Shown: one piece after another, positions 25,954 to 37,803 of the stretch
Layout of the letters: each line of letters starts with the position of its first letter
Numbering within the stretch: position 1 is the first letter of the stretch
DNA from: Tetraselmis striata
Lineage: Eukaryota > Chlorophyta > Chlorodendrophyceae > Chlorodendrales > Chlorodendraceae
NCBI GenBank assembly: GCA_006384855.1
Contig: VCJN01002855.1
Coordinates: 1 to 64,000 of the forward strand
Reading direction: 5' to 3'
DNA: 64,000 nucleotides
Translations under genes and position numbers: made by a program
Notes under the pieces: model-generated
Database searches by the model: none
Told to the model about the DNA's origin: nothing
Seen by the model: only the letters and a program-made list of their open reading frames with translations

Positions 25954-26357
25954 TTAAAAGGACTACCTTTCCCTCTTTTGCCTCTCAAAACAAGGAGCAA
26001 CTCTATAATACTTTGGAATGCTCATAAGCTTACGGGCACGAATGTGCTTGTAAATCCCATTTGGTGTACATCCAAAATTGAGCCCACTTAGGATGGGTGA
26101 GGGAGAATCCTCAGGAACCTGGGATTTTGTGCTGCTAATGTCGATAAGCAATGAGGCTAGCTAGAGGGAAACACGCTAGTAGTCGCTGGGCATCTCTTGG
26201 TAGGTGCTGAAATACGAAGAAAACATGTAGGGGGCTGTTGACTGCCGAACGTGTTTTGCAAATGGCGTCCATTGTCGTTTATGTGCTCAACGCCCCCAGG
26301 TGACTACTACGCACCAGTACCAGTATATACCTATGAAGTAACTTGACAGTTGAATCA

Positions 26358-26696
26358 GCGATGCGTCGATTTTTCAGAAAATTTTAAAAGAACAGGTTCT
26401 ATATCACTAGCCTACAGTTCCATGAATTACATTGCAAGCGCTTTGAAGTACCAGAGTTTTTTTCCATTACCAGCAGCGAGTAGCGAGTACCAGTACTCAT
26501 AGCTTCCCAACCGTGAGATCGTAATCGGACGGCTGTGTAATTAAGGACCGTGGGCGGGCGGGTGGGTGGATTATAGTACTTAGTAGTACATGCCAGTAGA
26601 TAAGCGCTTCAGTCATGCACCTATAGGCCCGATCCGCTGCACTATACGGGTACCCGTATGGCAACAAAGTTCACCGCCGAAAAATCGACGCTTCGC
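26358..26696 (-). mobile_element. MITE-like element B, copy 1 (339 bp)
   Basis: It is bounded by inverted 18-base ends of the form GCGAWGCGTCGATTTTTC. The interior, including an ACGGGTACCCGTAT palindrome, a GTGGGCGGGCGGGTGGGTGG stretch and GAGTAGCGAGTACCAG, matches the element at 49602-50178 in inverted orientation. It encodes nothing. About 30 bases outside the left end also match the second copy, so the true element may be slightly longer. Confidence 0.65.
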
Positions 26697-26699
26697 GGG

Positions 26700-26835
26700 A
26701 TAACGGAGCGTCGCCTACTGGTAACTGGGCCCTGGGCTTTCCGTATCTGGATCGTTGTCTAAACGGCCGTCGGAGAGACGCTGCAAGGGTTTCACTGGTG
26801 CCAGTCCTGTCCCGGGGGCGGAAAAAAAAACAGTA
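26700..26835. repeat. Dispersed repeat C, copy 1
   Basis: The segment around AAACGGCCGTCGGAGAGACG and CAAGGGTTTCACTGGTGCCA has an inverted partner at about 32325-32435. Identity is high, with small indels. It lies directly beside MITE-like element B. Confidence 0.6.
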
Positions 26836-29650
26836 CCAGTAGTCGCCACTACTGCCCCCTCCCCCCCTCAGAGAGCGCCCTCGCGCGGCTTCCTACACCT
26901 ATCCACATAAATCTGTGTTTCATGCATTAAATCAACATGTCCAATTGCTGCCCATACGCAAAAAACGCCGGGGCTGAGTGCACGGATGTTCCAAACGACT
27001 AGGGCACTCAGGAAAATCACCGCTTTGAAATCGCGCTAGACTTGGCCGTGCCACACAGCAACCGTTGCCACCTACTGTTTCGATCATGCAAATGCAGCTC
27101 GGGGGGCGACATCTCCATAAATTCACGAGTTGTTATTCATTTCCCATCCATGCCCATGGATGGGCATGGCCTACGCTTGCCGCTTTACTCAAACCATTCC
27201 AGTGACTCTTGTTGAAAAAATGCTGCACTATGTGTGTTGGGCATTGATATCGTGTCATTTAGGGTGTGCGTCATCCCTAAATGACCTCCTCATCACCGGC
27301 ATCCCCACGAATGCCAAAGACACCTGCATTTTACGCTGCTATTCAATGATCTGGTCGCTAAAGACCAAGCACTTGAAAAGGCGGCGTGCACGCGTACTAT
27401 CGACAACGTGATCCGACTGCTCTGCACCGACAAAACCGGAGAATGGGTGTTACATGCGGACGCTCGCGTCGTCCACCCCCCTTCCCCCCCTAAGCGGCAG
27501 CTGCTGACGCTACAGCCTCCCCCTCCCACTAGTACCGGCTCCGTGATCGTCCGCCTCGCTCGCCGTGAGTCCGCGGTCGACATTGTCTTGCGCGCACAAT
27601 GGACCGGCTCACGCAGCGTCATCCCAATAATTATTCCCCGTTGATGCGTTGTCCGCTTGCTAGGCGCCCCTCGTCTGGACGATGTGGAGCGCCCCGTCCA
27701 CCATGTATGGATTCGCTCCGCATCCCTGCGTGGCTAGACGAAGACCGACTTGTGGCAGCACCTTGCAAAGGGGTTGCTGCTCGCCTACGACGCTGATCCC
27801 GCCGCAGCCGGCGCCGAACCGGCGCAGCCGCCGCCTCTAGCCGCCAAGGAACTGCCACGAGCCGGCCTGCGCGCGTGGGCAGACGACGCCGCAGACGAGA
27901 CAACTACATAAGCGATCACCCGGCCCCACACCAGCACACTGTTTGAGCCGCTGGAACTCCGTGAGGTGTGGAAGCCCCGCCGCATCTCCGACGGACCCCG
28001 GCTTGAACTACTGGATGTGGAGCCCGTGCGCCTATTGCAAGACGTACGCATGGGCGCAATCTTGTTCCTCCCCTACGACTCTTATTTGACCCCGCGCCAA
28101 GCTGCAATCCACGTTGTGGTTGAGCACCCGGACGACGGCACAAACCCTCTTGCCCACCCGCGAGCCGGCGTTCTTCAACATGCCTTGGCGAAACAATTCT
28201 TCCGGAATGCGTTGACTGCTCGCACGACATATACGGGACCGCCCTTGGCGGCTTCCCGCACCTCGTGCTGCCAGATGTCGCCGGGCTAGCGGAGGCGATC
28301 GCCGCCACCTTCGGTCAGCGCGTCAACGGGACGTCCGAGATCGGGCACGCCGAATGGATGACCCGCACCTTCCGGGAGGCATAAGTTAAGCCATACGAGT
28401 ACGACTCGGAGCCCCGCTTGCCACCCGTCGGCGAGGCGATGAAGCAGCATATTAGGGCGATGTCGCTCGGCAAGAAGGACGCTGAGTTCATCGACACCTT
28501 GCGCCTGATGACCCTCTCGCTCAATTGCCCCCTTGCCCTCCCCCGATCGATCCGGCTGCGCACAGTGACCATGTACTTGACCCCGGTGGCCGACGACCCG
28601 ACGACCCGTCGACCCTCGATATCCACCCGTTCAGGCTCACCGTCATGGAGGCAAGCGAGATAACCGACCGCAGCAGCCAACGCGCGTAGTCTTAAACGCC
28701 GGGCGCCCCGCTCGCCTCCCTCGCCCTCCGCGCGGAACGGACAACTCTCTACACCCTAAATCCTTCGCCCCGCCGAGCGCCACCACAGCCATATCGGGGG
28801 CACACGCGAGAGCGGCAATTTGGAGCAATGGCGCAAGACCGTGTATTCGGCTGGCCGCCCCAAACTCGTAGCCGCCGGCAAAGCGAACGCGCAGCCGAAG
28901 GAGCGGGCAGCGGTGGAGCGTCAACCGGTGACACTTCCAGTCGAGCGGCTAGCGAACCGGCGCAGCCAGCCCCAAAAGGAGCCCCCAGAATAGCCCTCAC
29001 ACTACCCGCCCCCGGCCAACGCCCCACCCGCCGCGACAGCCCCCAAAGACGCATCACTGGGCGTGGTCGGCGAAGACCCTCGATCTGCCCGGTTTCGAGC
29101 GCGTCGTCATCTAGGTGCAGACGGCGGTGGCAGCCCTTGATTAGCATCATCCAGCAACCGGTGCAAATCCGGCGGCACCCCAACGCCTACAACAACAGTC
29201 GCCGCCCAGGGCTGCGCCGCGGTGCCACGCGACTTCGAAAGCTCTTACTCGACTGCGAGGAGTCCGGCATGGAGGTGGACGGCACACGAGCTTGCATGCG
29301 AGGGACCGACAGCACCCCGACATGGGCGCCCTTGAGCTGGAGTCGCACGCCCCCCTGTCCAAACTGATTCTCCGCGACGGCACGGCCGAGCGTCATCTCA
29401 TCCAGTGGAGCGAGAGACGACGGACGCAGCCGAAATATCCGAGCTGTCATCGCCGGCCAGCAATCCAGCCCTCGAGTAGGCGAGTCCCGCTTGGCCAAAC
29501 TCTCAGCTGAGGCCGACCACCACCCCAACCCCCGCGCCGGCGATCTTGCTGGATCAGCCGCCGGCTTGCTAGAAGCCAGCACCAGCCAAGCCCGCCGGCA
29601 AGGCGGCCAAGACCAAGCAACAGCGCAGCTGTAGCCGCGCCGCTCCCATG
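26836..29650 (+). pseudogene. Degenerate coding-like region, probable retroelement relic
   Basis: From about 27400 to 29600 the plus strand has GC-rich, coding-like composition in several short frames broken by stops. Legible pieces include LLDVEPVRLLQDVRMGAILF (about 28010), DIYGTALGGFPHLVLPDVAG then TSEIGHAEWMTRTFREA with an in-frame TAA at 28382, and directly after it LPPVGEAMKQHIRAMSLGKK and KDAEFIDTLRLMTLS. A later piece reads SKLILRDGTAERHLIQWSER. No domain is recognised. It may be a gag or other structural ORF of a retroelement. Earlier sequence (26836-27400) contains a hairpin at 27253-27286. Confidence 0.35.
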
Positions 29651-30536
29651 GGCAAGTCAGAAACAGCCCGCCGACGGGCGCCCGCCACTAGGCAGCGGCC
29701 ACTGGGAGGTGAGGATCTTGAGTAGTGCGGCAGACTTGGCGGCACCCACATGCACGCAGTGGGCGCTGGTAACTTCTAAGATCCGTAACATGCAGAGTGC
29801 AGTAGGGGCTCAGCGAGGTGATCGGTTGTCACGATCCTTGGATCTCGGGACGACCGGGGAGCCCTACGGGGGGCTTTTCATACAATGCTCGCAGTTCCGG
29901 TAGAGCATGTTGGCGCCGCCGGACAGCACCCATGTACGAAGGGCTGTTAGAAATACTTCCTGCACGTCCCCGGCCTAGTGTCGGCCTCTCTGAGATCCGT
30001 CTATGGATGGGAGGGGGGCTGTGCGACTACTTGCGAGGGATGTTCGGAAATACACATGTGTTCTCGTACCTCGGTACGGCCCGCGACCGACCTGCAAAAA
30101 ATCTGGCCTACCTCCCTACCGGTATGGGTTCCACTTGCTACTCCGAGCTTCCTTGCGTTATACGACGGAGTGTTCGGCGGCGCCCTGCGGGCGACCCGTT
30201 TGGAACACACGGGGAACCCTCAGCCGTTCCATGAGAACGAGTAAGGGTGGCGAGCGGCGCGAGGAGGCAGAGGCTTGGCAGTAAAAGGTGGGGAGGGCGT
30301 TTGGGAACGGAGAGGCCGGGCATGGTGGCTACTCGGGGGCCAAGCGCAAAGAGCCGGAGTGCTCTTAGGGAGTCGCGGCCATGCAGCGGGAGGAGGCCGT
30401 TGGAGGCCATCAGCCATGTTTCACATTGGACGGGCGGCTACAACGGCGAAGCGCGGTGTGGCGACAAGCGGCGCGAAGTCGAGAAGGACCGGCTGCCTGC
30501 CACGGAGCAACGTGTGGACACTTGGACGAGTTGGAG

Positions 30537-30574
30537 GGGGGGGGGGGGGGGGGGCAGGGGGGGGGGGGGGGGGG
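30537..30574. repeat. G homopolymer pair
   Basis: Two G runs separated by CA, about 38 bases in total, in intergenic sequence. Surrounding Gly-rich frames are artefacts. Confidence 0.9.
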
Positions 30575-30974
30575 TAGTGCCCGCTTGTCCCCTCCAACCC
30601 CCCTTGGCGCCCCTACCGAGGACAGCGCTCAGACGGGCGAGATAGCGGCAGCAGCGGCGGACCGCGGCCGAGGCCAGCGCACCGCCATAGCCGGTGCGGC
30701 GGGGTGATTGCTTTGGCGCATCGACCTGCGGGATATTTTCAGCTATGGCGGAAAGTGGAGCCAAGACGCGCGGCGACCGCAACACTGAGATGTAGTCGTG
30801 CCGGTGAATTACTAATAATGTGAAGGAAACCCGGGGGTGGGGCGAGTACGGCATTCATCACCCATGTTATTTTGCCAATTACTAGCGATAGTCGCTCTTG
30901 CTTTGCGACTGCTTGTAATTATCCAAAAATGACAAAGCTACTGATCACGAGATAGTAGGAGGCGGGGCTAGAAA

Positions 30975-31110
30975 CGAAAGAGGCCGGCCGTACCTTGCGC
31001 TATGATAGTGTAATTGCACTATGTGTTTTCCATCGAGGCTAAAGACATCATGCCCTAAAAACGACTCACTTTGAACAACAAAGAGCGGCAGATTATCACG
31101 TTGCAACCAA
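30975..31110 (+). repeat. Dispersed repeat family A, copy 2
   Basis: It shares GGCCGGCCGTACCTTGCGC, a TGTAATTGCACTATGTG stretch and CATCATGCCCTAAAAACGAC with copies at 6890 and 31735, in the same orientation. Confidence 0.55.
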
Positions 31111-31734
31111 ACTCAATTTCACTTTCCCGCCAGCGTAGCCGCAGCCAATAACTACGGCGCAGGTAGCGGACGTCGCTAGCGAGGAAAGCAAATGGGCGAC
31201 AACCAACGAGGAGGAGGAGCCGCAGTTCATGGGCAGGACGACCACCCACATGTACGGGGAGATCGGGAGGACGTCCCAGGACCCTTATTGTATCCGAACC
31301 GGCGCGCCGCCTCTTATTAGTATAGCCAAGAATCACTGACGTTTCTAACCGCAACCCCCGTATATACTGCATATTGTGTAATTTCCAAACTACATGCCCG
31401 TCATAGATAGTGTACTTTCCGATCTGCGAGAATCGCATAAGCGCCGGTACTCAATACGCCGTGATGTGACAGGTAACGCGCAGAAAAATTCAGAGCAACA
31501 AGGCGCGGTAGCCCTCGCCAAACCCCACTGGCCGGCTCAGCGGTGTATAAAACACTGAACATCTCATGGCTATTCCGATTAGCTCCCCTCCCGCATCACC
31601 TTAGTAGCCGTAAGCGGGATGCCTCCGGCTGCCTTTGCTTGCCTGGCGAGCTCTTGATGAGATGGGTCCGACTTAGGTAGAGACGACAACAAAGGGCGCC
31701 GCTGCCCTAGCTATAGCCCATTGGACCGAGGAGG

Positions 31735-31890
31735 GGCTTGGAAACCAAGAAGGTCGGCCGTAGCTTAAACGGTGATTGCACTTGTGTTTTTTATTGTGGT
31801 TGGAGCAGATAGCTTGCCCATGGAACAACTCGGTATGGATAGTGGAATTGCAGCGGACTAGCGCGTTGTAATCAATTTCGATTTCAATTT
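31735..31890 (+). repeat. Dispersed repeat family A, copy 3
   Basis: It shares GGTCGGCCGTAGCTTAAAC, TTGCACTTGTG and AGCTTGCCCATGGAACAACT with the other copies. It lies only about 630 bases from copy 2, and both are preceded by a GAGG-rich stretch, so the repeat unit may extend upstream. Confidence 0.55.
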
Positions 31891-33060
31891 AGAATTTATG
31901 GTTTCGGAGCAAATCACAACAACTCTTGATGTAATCATTGCATTCTGTAGGTCGAAGCGTTGCTCTGAGAAGTGTGATTGCATTTCTATATCGCAAATAT
32001 GCCATTATTGTGAGCCAAGTGGCCCACGATGGCGTGCAAGTAATTGAGAAGTGCGCGTAGCCCACATACATGTGCATTGTTCAAGGAAAGCAGCATGGCG
32101 GGACTAGGTACATTATCCATTGAAAATGGGCCAAAAACTCAACGTGGGACGTGCTCATCAAATGGGGGTCAAAACTGTATTAAAAGGGAGGCTATACCGA
32201 ATGAAATTTATGTGTTGTACGAATGTACGACGTCGTCAAAAACAGCTGTTGATATTGCACGAAAGTACTACTAAGTGATGGCATTATAGTCGGTACGATG
32301 TACTACGTTCGGGAGGTGCTCACTTTTTTGTCCGCCCCGGGACAGGACTATTGGCACCAGTGAAACCCTTGCAGCGTCTCTACAACGGCCGTTTAGGCAG
32401 CAATCCAGTTAAGCCATGGGTAGGCGACGCTCAGTTTTTGTCAAGAAGCAAATTGTCGAAGCATTCTGCAAGACTAATTAGAGGCCAATGACGGAATTTC
32501 CAACATGTTGGATCACCTTCTAAAACACTGCCATGAAGACGACGCTGTACTTTGGCGCTGTGTTGAAATTATACTTGGAATTGCACCCATTTTTAGAACA
32601 GTTTGACCCCCTCTAAATGGCCACATCTCACGTTGAGTTTTGCGCCCATTTTCACTGGATTTGCGACAATTCCCGCTGTATGGCCATCAAAGAATTTGAG
32701 TAGAACGTCTGAAAGTGCATCCAGCAGAATATCACGCGTCCGAGTAACGCGCCTTGAGACGCATTTTGCATAACGGTACACGCTCATGTTGGCGCTGGCA
32801 CAATCCGATAAATAATCATGCTTTTTCCCAATGATATATTGATTATCTTCGGCGCAGCTTTTGCGCAGTGCCAAGGCGTCTAGGTATGAACCTATTTGAG
32901 GCAGATTTTCGAAACGATTGTTCGCAAATCTGTTCAAGATTTAATGCAAGTAGACATTCCCAAGCATTCCCCGCGCATCGGTGTGAGTAGTTTGCCGTCA
33001 GCAAGCGGGTTTGCTTCGCACGCGCGGCAGAACTGCATTTGCGACTATTTCCCAATAGAG
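31891..33060. other. AT-rich intergenic stretch with weak hypothetical ORFs
   Basis: Composition is clearly more AT-rich than around the host genes. A 114-residue minus-strand frame (32593-32937, ending GAKLNVRCGHLEGVKLF) and a 70-residue frame overlapping its start could be remains of one protein, but I recognise no domain. The inverted partner of repeat C lies at 32325-32435. Confidence 0.3.
32325..32435. repeat. Dispersed repeat C, copy 2 (inverted)
   Basis: The reverse complement reads AAACGGCCGTTGTAGAGACG and CAAGGGTTTCACTGGTGCCA, matching 26700-26835. Confidence 0.6.
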
Positions 33061-33692
33061 CGTCTATAAACTTACAATTGCATGTGTTGACCTAACCTAG
33101 AACTACCCAAGCTCCAGCGTGATGTGTTTCCTCAGTCACACACGGCCTTCCCGCCATGTCTACCAGTATGCATGCGCGACTGCACGTGTTGGGCGTGCCC
33201 ACCCATGTGTTGTGAATGTACCCAAAACGCCTAATATGGCGCCATTACCGATCGTGTTGATTGCTAATTAGGGTCATGTGTCTCTATTAAATACAATAAT
33301 AACGATGGCAGTACGTGAAGCTACAGCATGGCATGCGAGCGTTTCAGGTCATAAGTCCGAGGTTCAGCTAACCCATTACTCTTAAATTCAGATTCCGCCA
33401 ATACGGCCATAAGGGGCCTCGGACTTATATGGAGGGGTGTAGTCATCGTAGTTAGTGTCCTGGGTAGTGCGATACTGGAGGACGACTACCGCATCACCGC
33501 TACTGGCGGCAGATCATCCCACTCCTGCCATATCCTTCGTGCCTCTCTAGTTTCTTCGGTTCCCGGCGGTGGATCGCTTGAGCTTGCAGGTGCGTAACAG
33601 TCCTCGTGTGTGTAGGTGTAGGACGGCGTGAATATGCACAGCGCATTGCAACGCATTAGTTGCTACGTCCCTCGTGATCAAGTTTAAGGTGA
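33061..33692. other. Intergenic, nothing recognised
   Basis: No supported gene. The right part is the 3' flank of the TruB gene. Confidence 0.4.
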
Positions 33693-33697
33693 TTACA
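33693..33697 (-). other. Candidate TGTAA polyadenylation signal of TruB gene
   Basis: TGTAA on the minus strand, 29 bases after the stop codon that ends at 33726. The distance is short but possible. Confidence 0.3.
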
Positions 33698-33725
33698 TTG
33701 CGAGGAGCGGCTCGGTCCAGATCGT

Positions 33726-36700
33726 TCAGGCGCCTTGTCTCAAGCGCCGGTCGCGAGCTGCATCTGCAAGCTCTAAGATGTCCCAGGAACCCGCCACGCT
33801 GTAGTCCCCAATGCGCTCGCGGCGCAGCGCGGTGAGGTGCGCATGAGTGCCGACCGCCTCCCCCTGACAAGCGACAGCAGCCGGAAGCAAAACACACAGT
33901 CAACGCCGGTGCAATGAAGGGGAAGGCTGGGAAGGGGATGAGAGCAAACGGACGAATTGCCGTGCTGCCATCTTGGCCATTCGGGTCTGGGGTCTGTGGG
34001 GGGAGGGGAAGGGGAAGGGGGGGGGGGGAGGCACCAGATCGTGCGCAAGGGAGCGGATGTATGTTCCCTTGCCGCAGACGACGCGGAAGTGGAGGTTCTG
34101 CGCGTCCGCATCGTCTCGCCAGAGGTCGAACTTGGACACGTACACGTCGCGAGCGGGCCTGCGCAGCAGTGGACCCACCAGAATCTGAGTGCCTCGACAG
34201 TGGCGTGCCCCAGGGATCTTGCCCGCTTGCATTCCGTGCATCCTAATTGGAATGTACGGAATCATGGAGCTTTGAAAGGGAGAGTGGTGACGAAATCCCT
34301 CGGCACGATGTGGTTATTTGTAGCGGGGTGAGATCGCTGCCGAGCAACGTTATACATGATACATGGTTTATCATGGCGTACCATAATGCATGGTTTTGAT
34401 TTCCAGGCTTGAAAAACAAAACATCAACAGCCCACTACTTGTCTGGTTTGGGAGCAGCCGTAGCTTTGAGCGGCCATGGTTTCCTGTGTGAACTTTCGGT
34501 GGAATGTTATAATTTTAGAGTGTCAATATTGGAGTCTTGACATCCGACAGGGTTGTCGAGCAATGCGGAATGGGCTCCTAGGCAGGAGGGTGCACTATTC
34601 TTGCCGCCATTGCCAACACCCGAGCATCACCAGTCATCCAGAACTCGATGGTTTCGGAGCATTTGCAGCTTAAGAGAATCACATCAGTAGCAAGTGTACG
34701 CAGACTGCAGAAACAATGTGATCGACCATCCCATCTATCTCATGCCTTGTCAGGCAAAAGCACCGGCTTGTCTGCGCCTACTGAAATCCTGATATAACGC
34801 ATAGGGTTCTCACTCGTAAGCAAAGCAACAGGATACCACAAGTCTTGGAAGGTGCCCGCAATTGAATTTGACTGCAGTAACTCCCGCACACAGCAGGTCA
34901 TGCTGTGTGGGTTGCTTTCAAAAAAACTTATTGGGGTCGCGGAGAGATTCGTGTGGCGCAACGGGTTTATTCGGGGTATCAGTCAGTTGTGACATTTACG
35001 AGTACGATATACTACAGGTCAGAACGAGTACGATGTGTACAAGTATTAGTAGGATGTGCACCTGGGACTACGAGTATATGTGCGATAAAATGCTGCCGTG
35101 TGGCAAGCAGCATTGTGCTTTTGAGGCAAACGTCGCTGCGATTGCTAAACTGGTTATCGGAGCATGAGTTTACAATCCAGAGATCTAGAGGTCAACAGTT
35201 CAAACCTTGATGATGTCAGCCAGCAGAATGTGTCCCCGGGGAGGAGGGGGGGGGGGGGGGGGTGTAGTATGACAAGTACGAGTACAATATACTACGGGTT
35301 GGTACGAGCACAATGTGTACGAGTACTAGTAAGATGTGTACCTGAGACTACGAGGATATGTGCGATAAAATGATGCCGCGTGGCAAGAACTGTGCTTTTG
35401 AGGCAAACGTCGCCTCGATTGTTACACAATGAGGGCTGATGATAGTATTTCACATTGTTTTAAAAATTTCCGAGTACTTTCATAAGCTTGTCACTGACAA
35501 GGGAAGCACTCAACTGCCGCAAAACGTCGTGCAGTGGCGAAGTATATTATAACTTAAGCATTATTTGTCATATCTTTGGGGCGAGGGGCAGCATTCAATG
35601 GCAGCATCGCAACAAAGTTTTGGAGCATCAGTTGTGTCAGAGCGGCGGCATACACGTTTCATCTCGCACAATGACCACAACTAGCTTACCGGAAGGATGG
35701 CAGTGACTTTTGGTCTTGTCCTGCTTGCAAAATGCTTTGGCTGGCGTTGCAGGCAGTGAGTAAATGCCATAGCGAAATATGGTTTCGGAGCACTGATCGT
35801 CATGATGTGGACGAGACGGGCTAGGATACACTGTGGGAGGGTGGAGTTGGAGCATGGCCAGTTTATATACACGTGGCATAACTGAATGGATATTGCCCAC
35901 TTGCACCATGGTTTTGGGGCAACTATGAGCAATGCGCGGATGCCATGGCGCAATATGGTTTCGGAGCATTCATTGGTGTGCTATGGGACTACGCATTCGA
36001 ACCGCCTTGCGCAGGAGCGTTTGAAGCCGTAGCAAGCTTATATACATATGTGGCGAAAAACATAGCAGGGTATTGATTGGCCCAACGCATTTGTCTCATT
36101 TGTCTCTTTGACATGATGCAACAAAACGGGCATCGTCAAAAGGCCAGCGCCACCCCAAGGGTATGTATGGACAAACAACTCCCGGAGTTTGAGAATGACC
36201 TTTCTGGTCCATCAGGTCGATCATGCGGGTCAATGTGGCGCTCAGGGGGGGGCATCTAGGACATTCTAATGCGCACAGTGCGCGTGAGGTATAGCCCTAC
36301 TGGTGAGACTGCCGATATGACCCACTTGTACAACATGGTTTCGGAGCAGTTGTGGCTCTAGGGCCTTGAATTGTGTCGCGCCGCTACTCGCGAGTAGATT
36401 AGGTTTGCATTTAGTAGGCGACTCCGACAATCCAACCAACTCCTTTGTGCCACAGTACCTCCAATACTTGTGCCCTGACGCCGCACTTTCTATCACCAAC
36501 ACGGATGCTTCTCAGGCGTATGCGGAAGTAATGGGCAATCCACGCGCACCTCTCAATCTCCTTTCCCTTGCGCGCCAGCTCGTACAGCTTCTTGCCCTTT
36601 ATTTTGATGGCGGAGAACATCGGCGGCACCTGCTGGATGTCGCCGAGGAAGGCGTCCCGCGCCGCCAACAGCTCCTCGTCTGCGTGAATCACGGCGCAGA

Positions 36701-37414
36701 TCTGGGTGGTGAGCAGGGCCACGTTCCTGCCCACTCCAAGGGAGAGTCCCCCCCCCCCCCCCCCCCACAGCACCACCATCACCACCACCACGAACTTGCG
36801 CCAGCGCACCTGTGATGTGCTCCCACGGCGCCGTCTGCTCCACCGCCGACTCCTTGTCATACGACGGCGTGCCCTCGCCCAGCCGTATGGTGCCTGGGCC
36901 CAGGCCGCAGGCGCCAATTAGACCACTGTCTGCAATGCCAATGGTGCCAAACTGCCACTGGCGCGCCGCTGCAGAGCTGTCCCGGGTGGAGGGAGTAGCA
37001 CCGAGGGTTTTAAGGTGGGGGTGGAGGATGGGGGGCAGCATTACAAGGCGTGCCTTGCCTGTGTACTCCTTCTCCTGCGCCATGAAGGAGTCCACGTGCT
37101 TGGTGCCCTTACCCACACACACGATGACAAGCCCCGTTGCCATGGGGTCCAGCGTGCCAGCGTGGCCCACCTGCCAGCGCACGTGCCGGCGCTGTCAGCG
37201 TCTTTGCCCGCTTTGCCCGCAGATATCAGAGCCTGTAATATAAGCAACACGTAAGGGCTGCATGCAAGCCATAGGAACATTTGCTGCAGTTCCGATATAG
37301 GTTTCTCGACGTCGGACAGCTAGGGCAGCTAACCCGTGTTCTCATAACCTCGTCGGCAATCGCAGGCTTGCCCACAGACAAACCATTAGGATGGCGCTCA
37401 GGCATGCGAGCAGA

Positions 37415-37474
<60 letters not shown>

Positions 37475-37803
37475 GGGGGGGGGGGGGGGTGATGGAGTGG
37501 GAGCGAGGGGGGGGGGGGGTGTTAGTTGGATTTGTCAGCTCTCCCCCCCCCCCCCCCCCCCCCCCACCCCCCCCCCACCTTCTTAATCCTGAGCGCCCCC
37601 CGCAGCTTGCCACACAGGTCGAAAGAGGTCCAGTCCATCGGCTTGTCGATCAGCACCATCGCGTTCTGCCATGTCTCCATGGCCGGCATCTCCGGCGGCA
37701 CCACCTGCGTAGGCAGCGGCGGGAGCTTCTTCTTGCGCTGCTGCGTCTGCGGCGGCGGCGGTGGCTGCTCCGCCCTGCGCTCGCACGCACCGCGCCGGAA
37801 CAA
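33726..37803 (-). CDS. tRNA pseudouridine-55 synthase, TruB family
   Basis: TruB/Pus4-type enzymes isomerise U55 in the tRNA T-loop. Six exons assign exactly: 37803-37579, 37170-37059, 36893-36810, 36679-36550, 34158-34035, 33863-33726, giving 270 residues with coherent phases. Motifs in order: [38 protein letters not shown] with the catalytic Asp in [86 protein letters not shown] and [17 protein letters not shown]. Intron 2 uses a GC donor (GGCAAGG, 37058-37057) with an AG acceptor. Using the nearest GT instead would destroy the conserved KEYxGxIRLG. The first about 40 residues are Arg/Pro/Gln-rich, so an organelle transit peptide is possible, and an upstream start cannot be excluded. C/G runs follow donors of introns 1, 3 and 5. 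Intron 4 is 2.4 kb and full of repeats. Confidence 0.93.
34991..35422. repeat. Direct repeat pair inside TruB intron 4
   Basis: Copy A (34991-35146) and copy B (35271-35422) share GAGTACRATATACTAC, ATATGTGCGATAAAATG, GTGCTTTTGAGGCAAACGTC and the sequence between. They are separated by about 125 bases containing a short G run (35247-35262). Confidence 0.8.
37417..37473. repeat. (GT)n microsatellite
   Basis: About 28 GT units in TruB intron 1, followed by two G runs and a C run up to the donor of exon 1. Confidence 0.95.

Noticed and set aside
30138-30854. Several overlapping 90-138 residue frames on both strands
   Set aside because: GC-rich, low-complexity sequence around G homopolymers with no motif and conflicting frames.
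36411-37182. Long minus-strand frames of 168 and 209 residues as independent genes
   Set aside because: They are read-through of TruB exons 2-4 with their introns. The conserved blocks are only in the assigned exons.
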